Shown piece after piece: positions 1 to 12,900 of a DNA stretch of 64,000 nt. The stretch lies in the NCBI RefSeq assembly GCF_036320965.1, contig NC_092235.1, forward strand, positions 24,293,476-24,357,475, read 5' to 3'. The position numbers and the translations under genes are program-made. This stretch comes from Panulirus ornatus. Taxonomy: Eukaryota > Arthropoda > Malacostraca > Decapoda > Palinuridae. Every line of letters begins with the position of its first letter. Position 1 is the first letter of the stretch. Below the pieces are notes generated by a model. It was not told the origin of the DNA. It ran no database searches and was given only the letters and a program-made list of their open reading frames with translations.

Positions 1-1
1 T

Positions 2-118
2 GCAATTGGCATCCTGCTATGTCTTGTATTTGTTTACACAGTGACAAACAAAATTCTTTGGAAGGATTCTTTATGGGCCTCTGTGCTGTCAGAAAATGTC
101 TTGGACAAAACTATGTAA
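2..118 (+). CDS. Probable C-terminal coding end of an unidentified membrane protein
   Basis: Frame 2 is open from the first complete codon to a TAA ending at 118. It reads as a hydrophobic stretch (AIGILLCLVFVYTV, about one membrane span) followed by a polar tail ending SENVLDKTM. Composition looks protein-like, and downstream sequence resembles a long 3' UTR ending in AATAAA at 4756-4761. Frame 1 is also open, to a TAA at 142-144, and a possible splice acceptor (tttacacag) ends near 41, so the frame is not certain. I do not recognise the protein. The 5' part lies outside the window. Confidence 0.35.
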   Translation, partial: AIGILLCLVFVYTVTNKILWKDSLWASVLSENVLDKTM

Positions 119-604
119 AGAGGGACAGACTGCCTCAGAAGTAATTCTTTACTTTCAGATCAAATCATAAAGTATGGCTAGATAAAGGGTCCTTTTTTAT
201 GAGAAAATTTGTTGAAGGGAAGTAATAAGAAATCAGTATATCGTTGATCTCAAATTGGTTAATGAAAGGCAGCCATTTAAAGTTATTTAGTAAGGCCCAT
301 TGATTAAGGATTTATATTAGTCCTTCTGTGTCAAGTCTTAACTACATGATTCTTTTTTTTTTTATGTAAAGTCTGGAGGGATAAAATCCCTATTAATGTA
401 AACTGGAAATTTGTTGCTTTAAGGAGATTTTTATCTAGTTTTCAAGAAATCAAAATTTTTAATCTAAAATTAATCTAAAACTGAATACAGAAATTTAGTA
501 TAGTTCCTTAAGCTAGTAGTTATGAAATAGATACTTTTCCATAAGAACTTTTACTTGTATTTCATTAGTATCAAATGCAGTAACTCATTTTTTATGGGAA
601 GTCG

Positions 605-932
605 CATATGAAATGTTACAGGAGAGACCGAGTGTGAACTAATGTGGTTTTTTTTTTTTTTCCCTGGTGCTACCTCACTGAAGGGGGGACAGGGGATGCT
701 ATTTCCTGTTTGGCGGGGTAGCATCAGGAATGGATAAAGGCAGGCAAGTATGAATATGTACATGTATATATGTATCTGTACGTGTATGGGAGTTTATGTA
801 TATATATGTGTAAACGAATAGTATGAAAGAAAGAAAGAAAAAGATGTGTACTCGAGTGGATGGGCCATTCTTCATCTGTTTTCTGGCACTACCCTGCTGA
901 TGTGGGAAACAGCGATTAAGTATAATAAAAGA
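605..932 (+). mobile_element. Decayed LINE 3' tail, long (two-module) form
   Basis: The first block (gagtgtgaact..gctacctcactg..aagtatgaa, to about 750) is followed by AT/GT-rich spacer and then the second block (ggatgggccattcttcatctg..gtgggaaacagcgattaagtataataaaa). The order matches the two-module 3' ends of the copies at 49923-50753 and 59924-61325. It is diverged, so it is an old insertion. Confidence 0.65.
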
Positions 933-3900
933 ATATATATACTTATACGCATAGATGCTCCCTTATTTTTTCTCCTCTTTCTTTTCTCTGGATATGTGTG
1001 TATATTTTATCTTCCAGCAGTAAGACCACATTTCAGAAAGAGGTCCATGATATTTACATTGCGTGAGTGAAATATACCCCCACAACTATTTGTTTATCTG
1101 TATTCATGAATAATTGTAAAGGGTTTGTTTATTTATTACCAGTCATAATTTCTTGATGGATGGCTTTAAATTCTTTCATACAAAGTATATTATAAAGTGA
1201 GGTATTTAAGGGCTTGGAAGGGGCAATTTTGATGTTTAAATCTAAAGTAGAAACCAAAGGGGTTGCTTTCTTAAGTGTGAGGTGCTTCTCATCCTATTTA
1301 GGACAAACAGCATGTCCTTCCCCTCACTTTTAGTTATTGATTCTGTATCAGCCATTCTAAAATGCTACAGTTGACAGACTTATTACTGCTTAAATCAGCA
1401 GACACAAATTGATGAATGATCACATTGTTAGTACAAAGCAGAGTTTCATCTGCAGGTTGTAATTGTGAGTTTGTAAGTAAACTGTGCCAGTGGATGGGAA
1501 GGGAAGGACACTTCATGTTTGTGAGGGAGGGATAGGTTGAGTTTGTTATGTGTGCCTTTTTTTGTGAGCATTCTGATGTGTTATGAGTGAAATTAATGTT
1601 CTAATGTGTTATGAGTGAAATTAATGTAATATATTAATTCCTTTTAACCCCTTTTTTATTTTAAGTTACAGTGAGTAAATTAAAGATACTGCAAAGCAGC
1701 TTGGTCATGTGTTCAGTCTGGTATGTGTAATGTGTCACCTGTTTTCAGCATGTTACAGAAAAACCTCTTGCACACTACATACAAAGCAAACCATGTGATT
1801 TTATTTTCAAGGGGTAGCGAGAAGCAACAGTAATCAGACATGATGAAACTTATGGCAATCTGTAAATTTGATTTTTCTACGTATGATTTTTTAGCCTGTT
1901 TTATGTACTTTTTTCATGCTGTAGTTACCATCATGCCAAAATTACTCCTCTCCTGACTCTGGATAGATTCAGTGTTTATTTAACAATATTAAATTTTTAG
2001 GTTATACAGGAAACTGTGTTGTACGCAATAACCAGTGTTCTGTGAAAGGATTTGACTTTCTCTTCTTTACAACTGTAAGTTGAAAAACATCTTTGCACGT
2101 TATGAAATGTATCATGTATAATTCATAGGCTCGTGCCTGTATTTCGGAACCATAATGCCATTCTGTGCTAGTTTCATGCAAAATTATTTCCTTGCTTGAC
2201 TGGATCATTATAAGCTTTTAATAATGAGTTTTTTTTTCCATGTATTACACAGCTATATAGGTAGATTGAGGTTATATTGTGGCTGTGTACCTTGAAGGTG
2301 AAATTCTGTAACTGCTACATTATAGCTAAAAAGGATGATGTAGTCCTGAATAGGTTTCACTATCCTTGTGATATTATTTCTGTTCCTTGTAAATTCATAG
2401 ATGAGCATAATTTTAAGTGAAAATATTTGCAATTTTTTTCATGGAGTGGAATAACTAGAAAACTTTTTGGATAAACTACCTCACACAGTATTGTAAGTGT
2501 AATTGATTCATGACTTTTGACTTCTGATGTTGATGCTTGACTTCTGATATTGATGCCTTTTCCACCACTTTTTATTTAAACTACTGTACATGAAAAAGTA
2601 CATAAGCTAAATGTTAGTTTCAAGGGTGCTGTTGCAGCTCTACACTGCCCTACTGATGCAAGTAAAAGTATATGCTGGGTTACAATTACTACTGTTTTAA
2701 TGCAAGTACACCATTTATACTTTGTGTAAAATAACCTTGTGGAAATAATTGCACACTATTACATTTACAAGCATACATCTGTTAGTAATTGCACTGGTCT
2801 ACTTATATAATTAACCGTAAGCAGGCAAAGGTGTATATATGATCTGGTTTGTGACTGTCTGGTCATATGTGTTGAGATATGTGAGAATTTTTGTCTGCTT
2901 ACAGATGCACCAGTTGGGACACTTTCATACACACCAAAGCATACAAGGCAGTATTTTTGAGTGATATTCAAAATGACCATATTGTGTTGAATTGAGGGGT
3001 ATTGTAGTAGGGGTGACTTTAAATTGATAATCGCTCATTTTACAAAACACTTATCTCCAAAGTGTCATTGCCTCTAATTCAGCTGAATTGTTATCCAGGA
3101 AAGTAGCGGATCTTAGTCGAGTTGAAAAGTCTTTAACAGAAATTTACTTGAGCCTCCTGGTCACTGTCATGGGTATGTTTTCAAATTATATGAGGGGATA
3201 CTTTTTGATACAGAAGCTTGCTCTACAACAATTATTAGTAATTTTTTTGTTTTTTGTTTGGATGCACTTTCTGTAGTGATGACCTGCTTGGTACTGGGAT
3301 GAAGTAACACTTAATCAATTTAGTTTGATACACACCTAAGTGGCCATTGTAGAAACTGCCAAATATTTCATAAATAATCTACTCTCGCTCTGATTACTTA
3401 CAATACAGAATATTTACTGGCTGTACATATGGATCACATAAGTGTAAATTATGAAAGCTTGTTATGTCACTGCCTGTATAGTGGACTTATAAAGAAAGGG
3501 TGCAGTGTATTTAGTAATATGGTGTACTAAGCTTGTGAACTTGGATCAGAACAAAGTATGAACAAAGTTTTTGGCAATTCAACATTGGGGCGTATGAGAA
3601 ATATACTTTAAAAGTGCAGGGTACAATAAGTATGCCCTTAATGAATATCAACATATATTTGAGAATGGTGGCTCATGCAGAACATTACCCAGACGTGACG
3701 GCATCTATAAATGTTCATACACACTTTTCAACAGAAAGATGAGTAACTTAAAATAATCTTTAAATGTCTATGAACTGTATTTACATTTGAAATTCACTTG
3801 TTATAAAATTTCAACCAAAGAGTACTGTTCATTTGAACTTGTACCAGCATTTAAATTTCAACTATTAATATATGTAATTATCTATATGAAATGAGGTACC

Positions 3901-4755
3901 TATGCCAAATCTTCCATAAAGACTAGACTAAATAGTGTGTGTGAGGATTTGACTCGTTTCAAAAATAATTGATACCATGAACATGTATTGCGAAGTCTTT
4001 GCTGGCCAACACTAAAAAGAAGTAAATTTGAGCAAGATTCCAGTATAAATTAATGATGTTAATATTTGAATTGCATGTGAAAAAGATGTTTTAACCTAAT
4101 AAGCATTTGATTTTCCTCGAACGAAAGCAAAAAAAAAGTAGATACAGATGAACTCCAAATATGATTTTTGCAAAGATTGTATCAAAGAGATTACCAAGAT
4201 GATAATGTCTAGTGTAGACCTTATCTTTTCCATGCAAAATAACATATTTTCTGTTATGTTGAAGCATAGATACGAACTTGCATGCATGCATGCATACATA
4301 CATACATACATATATATTCACATAAATGGTGTGTACTTGCTCAAAACTACTGCTTTCAAGCATAGATTTACTTGAGTGTGATGTGAAGATTCTGCTAGTT
4401 TTTAATATTTATTGTGTAACTTAGTTAAGATATCCTTTTGCCACAATCTTTTAAAACCTTCTTGTAAGTAGTGAATAAAGGAAAACAGCACTGCAAAATT
4501 AAGATATTCTACAGCTTTTTTGAAAACGCTGAAAAATGATACATGTAAGGATTTGGAGATGAATGAGAATACATGTATCTGGTAGTAACGTGCAGTGTCA
4601 TTTGAAATCTATTCATAAACTATAGCATGTATAAGTAAATCCAGTCTCTGAAATGGGAGGATTTTAATTAGTAATGCTGTATGTGTTTTAATCTGTTAAA
4701 GATATGGTTTTGTGAGCCTTGACAAGGCTCTGTGCTATGTACAAATGATAAATGG

Positions 4756-4761
4756 AATAAA
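4756..4761 (+). terminator. Candidate polyadenylation signal AATAAA
   Basis: Canonical hexamer in the context atggAATAAAaatac. It lies far downstream of the stop at 118 and before the next retrotransposon fragment. Use is not demonstrated. Confidence 0.3.
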
Positions 4762-5191
4762 AATACATTTGAACTCCTCTCAGGCTGTATGTATTGTCAA
4801 TTTTTATACGAGATCATTATGATGATTTCTTGAATGTGATTTTGTTAGGAGTTCTTGTAGGTCTTGCTTCATATTATTTGTGATGCTATTTTGACATTTT
4901 GATAAATTATACAAAACTGCCCATAATTTTCCTTGGCAGCATTAAGTTTTGGCCTTTGTGCAATTACGAAAATAAAAGATAATGTAATAAATTCAAGAAA
5001 AAGGAAGTATTTTAATTCTTACCCCAGTAGGTAACTGTAGGTCTTCTTTTCTGTCTTGTGGATTAAGAATTTAGAAATTGTAAACAATCATATTACAGTA
5101 TAATTAAAACATTCTTCATTACGTAACTCTGTAAAACTTATTGGCCTGTTCTCAACTACTGGCAATTTGCATATTATCTTTTCATTTATCA

Positions 5192-5396
5192 GTGAAAGGC
5201 ATGCATGGGATAGTGAATTTTTGGATGTGGTATATAGGGGTTGACAGCCTGTCATTGGACTGAACCAAGGCTTGTGAAGCAGCTGGGGGAAACCATGGAA
5301 AAGATTAGAGAATGGATGTCAAAGAATGTGACCTGCCTTTGATTTTATCTGATGCTACATCATTAACGTGGGAAACTATCTTTTATGAAAAAAAAT
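5192..5396 (+). mobile_element. LINE 3' end fragment (old)
   Basis: It begins in the last codons of the LINE reading frame (gatgtggtatataggggttgac), then follows the 3' UTR (ctgtcattggactgaacc, gggggaaaccatgg) and a degenerate tail (gctacatcattaacgtggga) ending in an A run. The first tail module is absent, as in the short-tail copies. Confidence 0.7.
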
Positions 5397-8027
5397 TGAT
5401 TCATCTAAAATTTGCCTGGGACATTGCTCTACAAACAAATTACAAATGCCTACTTCGTCATTTTGCCTAATCCTTTATGAAATGCAAGTCTGATTATTTA
5501 CATTCCAATACATGTATAGACTGAAAAAATAACAACAGAAAGGGAAAATATATCTCGGTCATTAGTTTGGTTTGTTTCATCATGGAATACATAATGGGGC
5601 TGATTGCTTAAAGTAGATACCGAAGGTTTAAAGTAGAATTCCAGTTTGTACTATTTGGTGGGCTTTTATATTATTCAACTGTTATGGTGCTCCATTTCAT
5701 TAAATTTGTGGACTCTGAATTCTGGGGGAGCCTTGTGTGTATATTAATGGTGTATAAAGTGTTTCAAGTTAACAGCAGCAGACAGTTTTGTTGTCAAATC
5801 ATATGGTTTCAAAGGAATAGTTAAGTCATGGGGAAATTAACATAAGTGTTGTGTGTGTAAACATTAGATTAGATGTTATCAATTTTCCACAATGTTTTGA
5901 ATTGTGTAGTGAATTCATATGTTAGTACAAGGTATATGTTTTCTGCACTTAATTATTTTATGGAAGTTTTCTTATTTCTAAAAATATATTGGTAAATATT
6001 GGCGTAAAAAAAAAATATTGGATAACTGTATTTTAGCACTTTGAACAACAAGGTTTCTTAGTGATAGTTTTTCTATGATAATCTATTTGATACTATGAAT
6101 TGCTTTTGAGTTTTTTGTATGAGAAGTTATTTAATACTATGAATTACTTTTGAATTTTAAGATCATAATTCTAGGTGATAATGCTCAACTGCCTTAAAAC
6201 TTATCAGTCTGTCTATCTGTATCTCTGATGCTTGTTCCCTACGGGAACTATTACCAAGGGTTGGCCAGGGAAAGTCTCTACTTATCTTTGTCCTTACTGC
6301 CTCCTTTCCATACATTGCCATAAAATGCCCCAGTAACTCGTGCAATGAGTACATTCTCTTTTAATCTTATTCTTAAACAAGATCTTGCTATTCATTATAC
6401 TACTACAGCAGAAAAAAATTTGATCTTACCTTTGCTCATTTGGCAGTCAAACCAGTCCACATTTATATCTTTTTTCATGTTTATTCCAATTTAATATTTA
6501 CAATATTCCTTGGTAAAAGTCATCATTATCTTCTTGCCCATAAACTTCTCAAAAAATTTCAAAGGTGAAATAAGCGCTGCAATAATGATGATAAAAATGA
6601 GGAATTTTATCAAAATGGATCAAAGGCTTGAGTATGATCATATAAAGCTTTTGGTAGATGAAGTTGGTCTAGATGATAGTGATACATGTCAAGAGATGGA
6701 TAAATGAATTGAGTGATCTAACTAAGGCTAAAGATCTTACAGACAATGATGCCATTGGAAAAATCTTTTTGTCATGACTGATGAAGTTAGTTTGTGTAAG
6801 TTAGTTTTGTGTAAAGGTGGTATGAATGGAGACTACTCTTGCCTGAAAAAGAGTTTCAACTAAGCACCATAGACATGGGCTGTGGATGTGTGAAAGAACC
6901 AAGAGGCTGTATGCAATTAGACCCCCCCATGTAAATGCAAATGGGAGTTGAAGATACTGGACTAGAAAAGATGGATTTTGTGAATCTACACTGGTGCAAA
7001 GAATTTTTTTATAGTAATTCCAGCAGATGTAGTGTATCAATGAGAGTTTAAAGTATTGTGAATATTGGACACATAATCATGCTCGTATCAAAACCTGTAA
7101 TACAGCAGTAATGTTTTGATCTTTGTTTCATCCTCTGTTCCAGGCAAGCTTCCAACTTAGCTGGTCCAAATTACAGTAAAAATCGATGCATTACCTGAAT
7201 TTAAGTGCACATTCAAAATAAGCTGCTGCATTGTGCCATAGACTCAACTGGTGAAGGGATCACAGCAGAAAACAAGAACCAGGATAACTTGAGCTAATTA
7301 CTTTTACTATGGGTCCTTTTTAATCTCAACTGTGAAAATAAAAAAAAATCTTTTGAAAAGTAGTGGAAAAATTTTTATCAAAAACAGCTCACCCCACAAA
7401 AGACAATCAATAATGCATTAGTTACATTTTTCCAGTTGGAGAAATGTGCTACCATGAATATATATTTCCATTGCAAATGCTTTTCTTGTACATCTCGACA
7501 GTATTTAAGTATAGTTTCCATCATCACTGACATACATATTTTGAGCCAAGACATCTGAAAACTCTGTGCATTTCCCACTTTAGTTATAGGTGGGTAATTT
7601 TATAAGTGCTACATGTAGTATTTTATATTCTTAAAAAAGATTACTGATCATAAAATATAAACAAACACACACTGCAAAATATTTGCTTTGATATATTGAC
7701 TTTAACATTTCTCACTTCATTCCCATTGAATGGAGTGGATTACAAAAAAATGCATTCCTTTAAAATTCAGATTTGCTGTATTCCAAACAAAAACTATGAT
7801 TCCTGTAAAACTTAAGGGTCTCAACTTACGAATGGGTATATATTCTTGGACCTTGTTCATAAGATGAACTGTGTGTCAGAAATGTAAAGAAAGTTGATCA
7901 TTTGCATAAGGTTAGGGTAAATTTCTATTCCTGACTAACTGTTTTAAATGTATTCTGAAATAATTACAGTTAACACATCACATTTAACATTTAAATGAAA
8001 AAGAAATCACATTTACATTTCAGCTGT
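5397..8027. other. Intergenic, no gene recognised
   Basis: AT-rich sequence between the left-edge gene and the LINE at 8028. Short open frames (for example 6510-6707) show no recognisable domain or splice pattern. An acidic frame near 6590-6710 could be a decayed transposon remnant, but I cannot support that. Confidence 0.4.
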
Positions 8028-9099
8028 TATTTTATTATACTTTGTCGCTGTCTCCCGCATTTGCGAGGTAGTGCAAGGAAACAGACGAAAGAATGGCCCA
8101 ACCCACCCACATACACGTCCACATGCACGTATACATACCTATACATTTCAACGTATACACATGTATACATACACACATATACATATACAATACACATGTA
8201 CATGATACATACTTGCTGCCTTTATTCATTCCTGTCGCCACCCCCACCACACGAAATGACACCCCCCCTCCCCCTGCACGCGTGTGAGGTTGCACTAGGA
8301 AAAGACAACAAAGGCCACATTCGTTCACACTCAGTCTCTAGCTGTCATGTATAATGCACCGAAACCACAGCTTCCTTTCCACATCCAGGCCCCACAAAAC
8401 TTTCCATGGTTTACCCCAGACGCTTCATATTCCCTGGTTCAATCCATTGACAGCACATCAATCCCGATATACAACATCATTCCAATTCACTCCATTCCTT
8501 GCGTGCCCTTCGCCCTCCTGCATGTTCAGGCCCCGATCGCTCAAAATCTTTTTCACTCCATCCTTCCACCTCCAATTTGGCCTCCCACTTCTCGTTCCCT
8601 CCACCTCTGACACATATATCCTCTTTGTCAATCTTTCCTCACTCATTCTCTCCATGTTACCAAACCCTTTCAATACACTCTCTAATGCTCTCTCAACCAC
8701 ACACTTTATATTACCACACCTCTCTTTACCCTTTCATTACTTACTCGATCAAACCACCTCACACCACATATTGTCCTCAAACGTCTCATTTCCAACACAT
8801 CCACCCTCCTCCGCACAACCTAATCTATAGCCCATGCCTCGCAACCATGTAACATTGTTGGAACCACTATTCATTCAAACACCCATTTTTGCTTTCCGAG
8901 ATAATGTTCTCGCCTTCCACACATTCTTCAACACTCCCAGAACCTTCGCCCCCTCCCCCACCCTGTGACTCGCTTCCGCTTCCATGGTTCCATCCGCTGC
9001 CAAATCCACTCCCAGATATCTGAAACACTTCACTTCCTCTAGTTTTTCTCCATTCAAACTTCCCTTCCAATTGACTCGTCCCTCAACCCTTGTACCTAA
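8028..9099 (-). mobile_element. LINE copy, 5' truncated, long-tail form
   Basis: Minus-strand element. Its tail lies at low coordinates (atactttgtcgctgtctccc at about 8037) and is followed leftward-to-rightward by a simple-repeat spacer, the second tail module (8255-8345), the 3' UTR and the C-terminal half of the reverse-transcriptase frame. Minus-strand frames at 8458-8700 and 8867-9070 carry the [17 protein letters not shown] and [11 protein letters not shown] segments, separated by frameshifts and substitutions. The 5' break is near 9099. It sits just downstream of the CLPTM1L 3' end in the same orientation as that gene. Confidence 0.85.
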
Positions 9100-9881
9100 A
9101 ATAAATCTTAACCATGTATTCCTTTGAAAATATAAGGGGACAGACACTGTATTTTGCAGACAGTGAAATCCATGTAAGCATGCATGCATAAATAGATATA
9201 TTCTTAACACTCAAACAAAAAATAGTTAACTAATAAAGTATCTGGCAGGAAAAAAAAAATGAACCTTAAAATGAGGAGTTTAAAAGTTAAACAGTTGGGG
9301 AAAAGGGGCAAATATACGAACTGAATGAGCAATAGCATGTTAAGAATTTATTCCACTATCTTCCATACACCATCTTTCCAATATCTGAATGCCATCACAA
9401 TGCTGAGATGTACAGTACTTTATCACAAAGAATAAAAATTTCGCAACATTTTTCTAGCAATAAAAACTAGCATGTATAATTCCCCAAGAGGAGAAAGACC
9501 TGAGGAAGCAGGAATGTTACAATGAACAAAACTTTAAAACTATTACTTCTGCCTAAAGTGTTTGTGAAAATTCTAAAGTACAGACATACATCATATATTT
9601 TTGATGATGCACTGATAGGAGTACCAACTGAAAGATACAACACTGTATCATACCAAGTAGTTCCAAACAATGTCTGAGGTTAAATGGTAGTCCCAGAAAA
9701 GAATTTGCATCAACAAACCTAACAGATGTTTGAAACAACATCACATGCAGAAAGTAATTCCAAGTTTTGCAGGTCCTAACTTGGGTTCTTTTTGATTGTC
9801 TTGAGTTAATATATTCTCTTGTCAATTTGCCATGACAACTTTTCACATCAAACATCTTTTATTGCCTAGTGAGTGTAGACC
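9100..9881 (-). other. CLPTM1L: CLPTM1L 3' UTR / downstream flank
   Basis: This region follows the CLPTM1L stop. Reverse-strand AATAAA hexamers occur at 9858-9863, only about 20 nt past the stop, and at 9347-9352. The second would give a UTR of about 0.5 kb. No repeat is recognised here. Confidence 0.45.
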
Positions 9882-9960
9882 TTATTCCTTTTTGCTCTTC
9901 TGCTGCTCCTCCCATGATTCCCCAAATTCATTTACACGGGTCTTGTCAACAGGATACAAC
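9882..9960 (-). CDS. CLPTM1L: CLPTM1L terminal coding exon 11
   Basis: Acceptor cttttttag|GTTGTA, stop TAA at 9884-9882. Encodes [18 protein letters not shown] followed by a short lysine-rich tail (QQKSKKE). The C-terminal KxK-like ending would suit ER retention, but this is inference. Confidence 0.93.
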
Positions 9961-12900
9961 CTAAAAAAGAAAAGCACCGAGTAAAGAGATGATACAGTAT
10001 CAGTATTATGTATCTGAAGTACTTTGATACTTGTTTCCACTTCCTGTTTAAATGCAAGGAAAAACATGCAGAATTATAATTAAGCTTTAATATCTCAAGT
10101 TCAAGTGCCACAGACAAATAGGAAACTCCCAAAGTCTCAACTTAAGGATTCTCCATGATCAATTATCTATTATGCATGCAATGGAGGGAACATGGAAAGA
10201 AAGTGAAATGTCTCCACATGAGTCATCTGGAAAACTGGAGGGAAAAGTAGAAGCAAAGTTCAAGACTAAAATGAAAGAACTGCAAGACATTACTGTGTAA
10301 AGTATACATATGTATGAAAAGAGAATATGCGAGATAAAAATGTGGAATTCCTCCACATCAGCTACCAAAACACTAAAAAGAAAAAGTAATGTTTGAGAGA
10401 GCCAAAAATATCAAGTTGCCATATCTTCAACAGAGCTGAGATGCCTATTTTAAGGAGGGTGGGAACATCCCTTAGGGAAGGATACGGCATGTCATATCTA
10501 GTGGGGAGACCTTGTTCTTTTCATTTGTAATTTTAAGACTTCTAACAGAAGGCAGCTACTTATGTGACTGCAAAACACTGCCATTAATGCTGATAAGATG
10601 TGACATATGGTAACTGAGGTGGAGCTACATACATTATACCAGTAATCATTAGAGATGCACACTTCACATCCTCAATAAAATCTCTGCCTTGAACCACATC
10701 CCTATGTGTAGTGTGATATCAAATATTGCAAAGCTTTGCCAATTCTCTTAGCTTCTAATTAAAAGAGACTGCCTATTCCTTTAAGTGTACAACATTTTCT
10801 AAATGTTTTCAGTGAAAAAGAACATCCTGAATAAAAAAAATTTTTTTACCATATCTACAACATGTGAATAATAAAAATTCTTACCATCTCTGCACAAGAT
10901 AAATGAGAAATACCACATCATCTCTGAAACAAGCAACTCTATGGGCTGTTGGCATTGTAATGATGAACGCAAAGAGGTCATCTATAAATGTGTTGAAGGC
11001 CTGAAATGACAAAATTATAAACCAATCAACTGATCCCCTTCAATTACACATTTACATATGATAGTATAGTTCTCTATAAAAGGAATACATGTTTTCATGA
11101 ATGTTCATCTTTTCCTGTGCTTTAGCAAAGTAGTGCCAGGAGTAGATGAAAAAATTACCTTGTTTGCTCACATCCACACTCTAGCTGTAATAGGTACATA
11201 CTGCACCAAAATTAATATTTTTATTAAAATAATAACACTGTACTCTAATTTCCAACCAGACTGATATCAAGTGAAAGAGCTCTTCTTATGATTAATTCAT
11301 GGCACTCTTCCATCAGAATTATATAGTGAAAGACAATGATCTGAGGCACCTGGTTAATAGGTGGGTAGGTTCTGGTTTCAGTGCATTATACATGGCAGCT
11401 AGAGACTGGATGTAAGCATATAAGGATGCAATTCGTTCCTGATGCTAGCTAAATATTGAAGAAAGCAGTAAAATACAAACAGAAAAGGTTAGTGAGGTAA
11501 AATATCCACATATGATGTGAAAGAAATTTTATCGATTCATTTCATAGAATTTTTAATCCTCTAATGGCTGACTAATTTCCTTTTCAAATCACACGAGTTC
11601 ATTTGAAATTTAACAGATGGCATAACCAGCAATTAAACTAAAACTTTAGATATATCACAAGCTGCTAAGCTAGAAACTGTTCTAATACTAATCTCTAATA
11701 TTTACCACTGTTTCCACTCCATGGGGAACATCTTTACATGTCTTACAAAAACTTCTATTACTTGCCTCATGAGTCTTGAGTCTCCTGATTCTGAAGTCAG
11801 TTGGCTCTAAATTTCTTTACCCCTCTACATCCTTACTTTTATGTTTTGGCTATTTTCTCCCAAGGCCTTCAACTATGTTCAACCTAAGACTATTTGACCT
11901 CCTATCATGAGGGACTACTCTCTCCCCATTCATAGACTGAAAGCCTCAACTCACAATTATACCACTGGAATTGAGGGCCTTCTTTTTACCTCCTTAATAT
12001 TCTAGAAATCAAGTAACCAACACCTGTTCCTGATATTCATGGCCAATCCTCAAACAAACTCACTCTTATTTTTGTCTGAACCCTCCTGATATGGATGCAT
12101 TATTTCTGCCTCCTTAGGGCTTTCTTATCACAATCTTATCTCAATCACCTCCAATTGCACCCATCCACCATACAACTCTATGCTAACTTTGGCATTGTGG
12201 CAGAGCTTATACCCTTCTTGCACAGCATTTATTATAACTTTCCCCAGGACCAGTGCTCTTTCAGTGGCTGTGATGACTGCGGCTGTGCTGACTGTATAGT
12301 GGGCATCATCTTGGCTGACATGGAGTCCTATGTTGCCTCTCATTTTTCCTTTGTTTGTTAGGAATCACTGTAAAGCTGCTTTTCATAAAGAGAAAAAGAT
12401 CTGCTTTAACTCCTTCAAAAGAAATTTTTCTGGTCCTCACTCAAAAGCATCTCCAGAACTGCACAGGGAGTAAAAACTTTTTTGACAGCTGTGGACTTTT
12501 GTCATATATTGTGGTGAAAGGGAAAATTGTGTATAACTTCTGTCATACACTCTGGCCAAAAGGTTAATAATTCTTAAATATAGTATTATGAAAAAGATCT
12601 ACCTATCTGACTTCTTATAAAGCAACCTGCTACAGGTTCCAAAGTGGTTGGATAATCAGACTTTCATTGTACTGCACAACCTTGGCTTGTGCCAAGCCTT
12701 TGACAAACCATTCCAATAAGCAGATTACATTCATCAAGAATTTTATATTCAGTTGGGAGATTGCATGTTCTAAGATCTTGCCACTGATGAAAAGTATATG
12801 ACAATCTGTGATTCCCCACTTATGCTCAACTCTAACCTTATCTTAAGGTACCTCATTAAGTTCCATAGTTTTCATAGTACTTGATGTCTTTAGAAAACAG

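Larger units (their letters stand above)
119..5191 (+). other. Putative long 3' UTR / downstream region of the left-edge gene
   Basis: AT-rich, without long open frames and without recognisable coding exons. It contains one retrotransposon tail (605-932), a short tandem duplication of about 30 bp at 1573-1630 and a CATG/CATA simple repeat at 4278-4318. An AATAAA hexamer at 4756-4761 is a candidate polyadenylation site for the gene ending at 118. The transcript assignment is an inference from position only. Confidence 0.3.

Noticed and set aside
12095..12361. 88-codon open frame in CLPTM1L intron 9
   Set aside because: No recognisable domain, no splice signals consistent with the gene, and the CLPTM1L exon 9/10 junction is complete without it.
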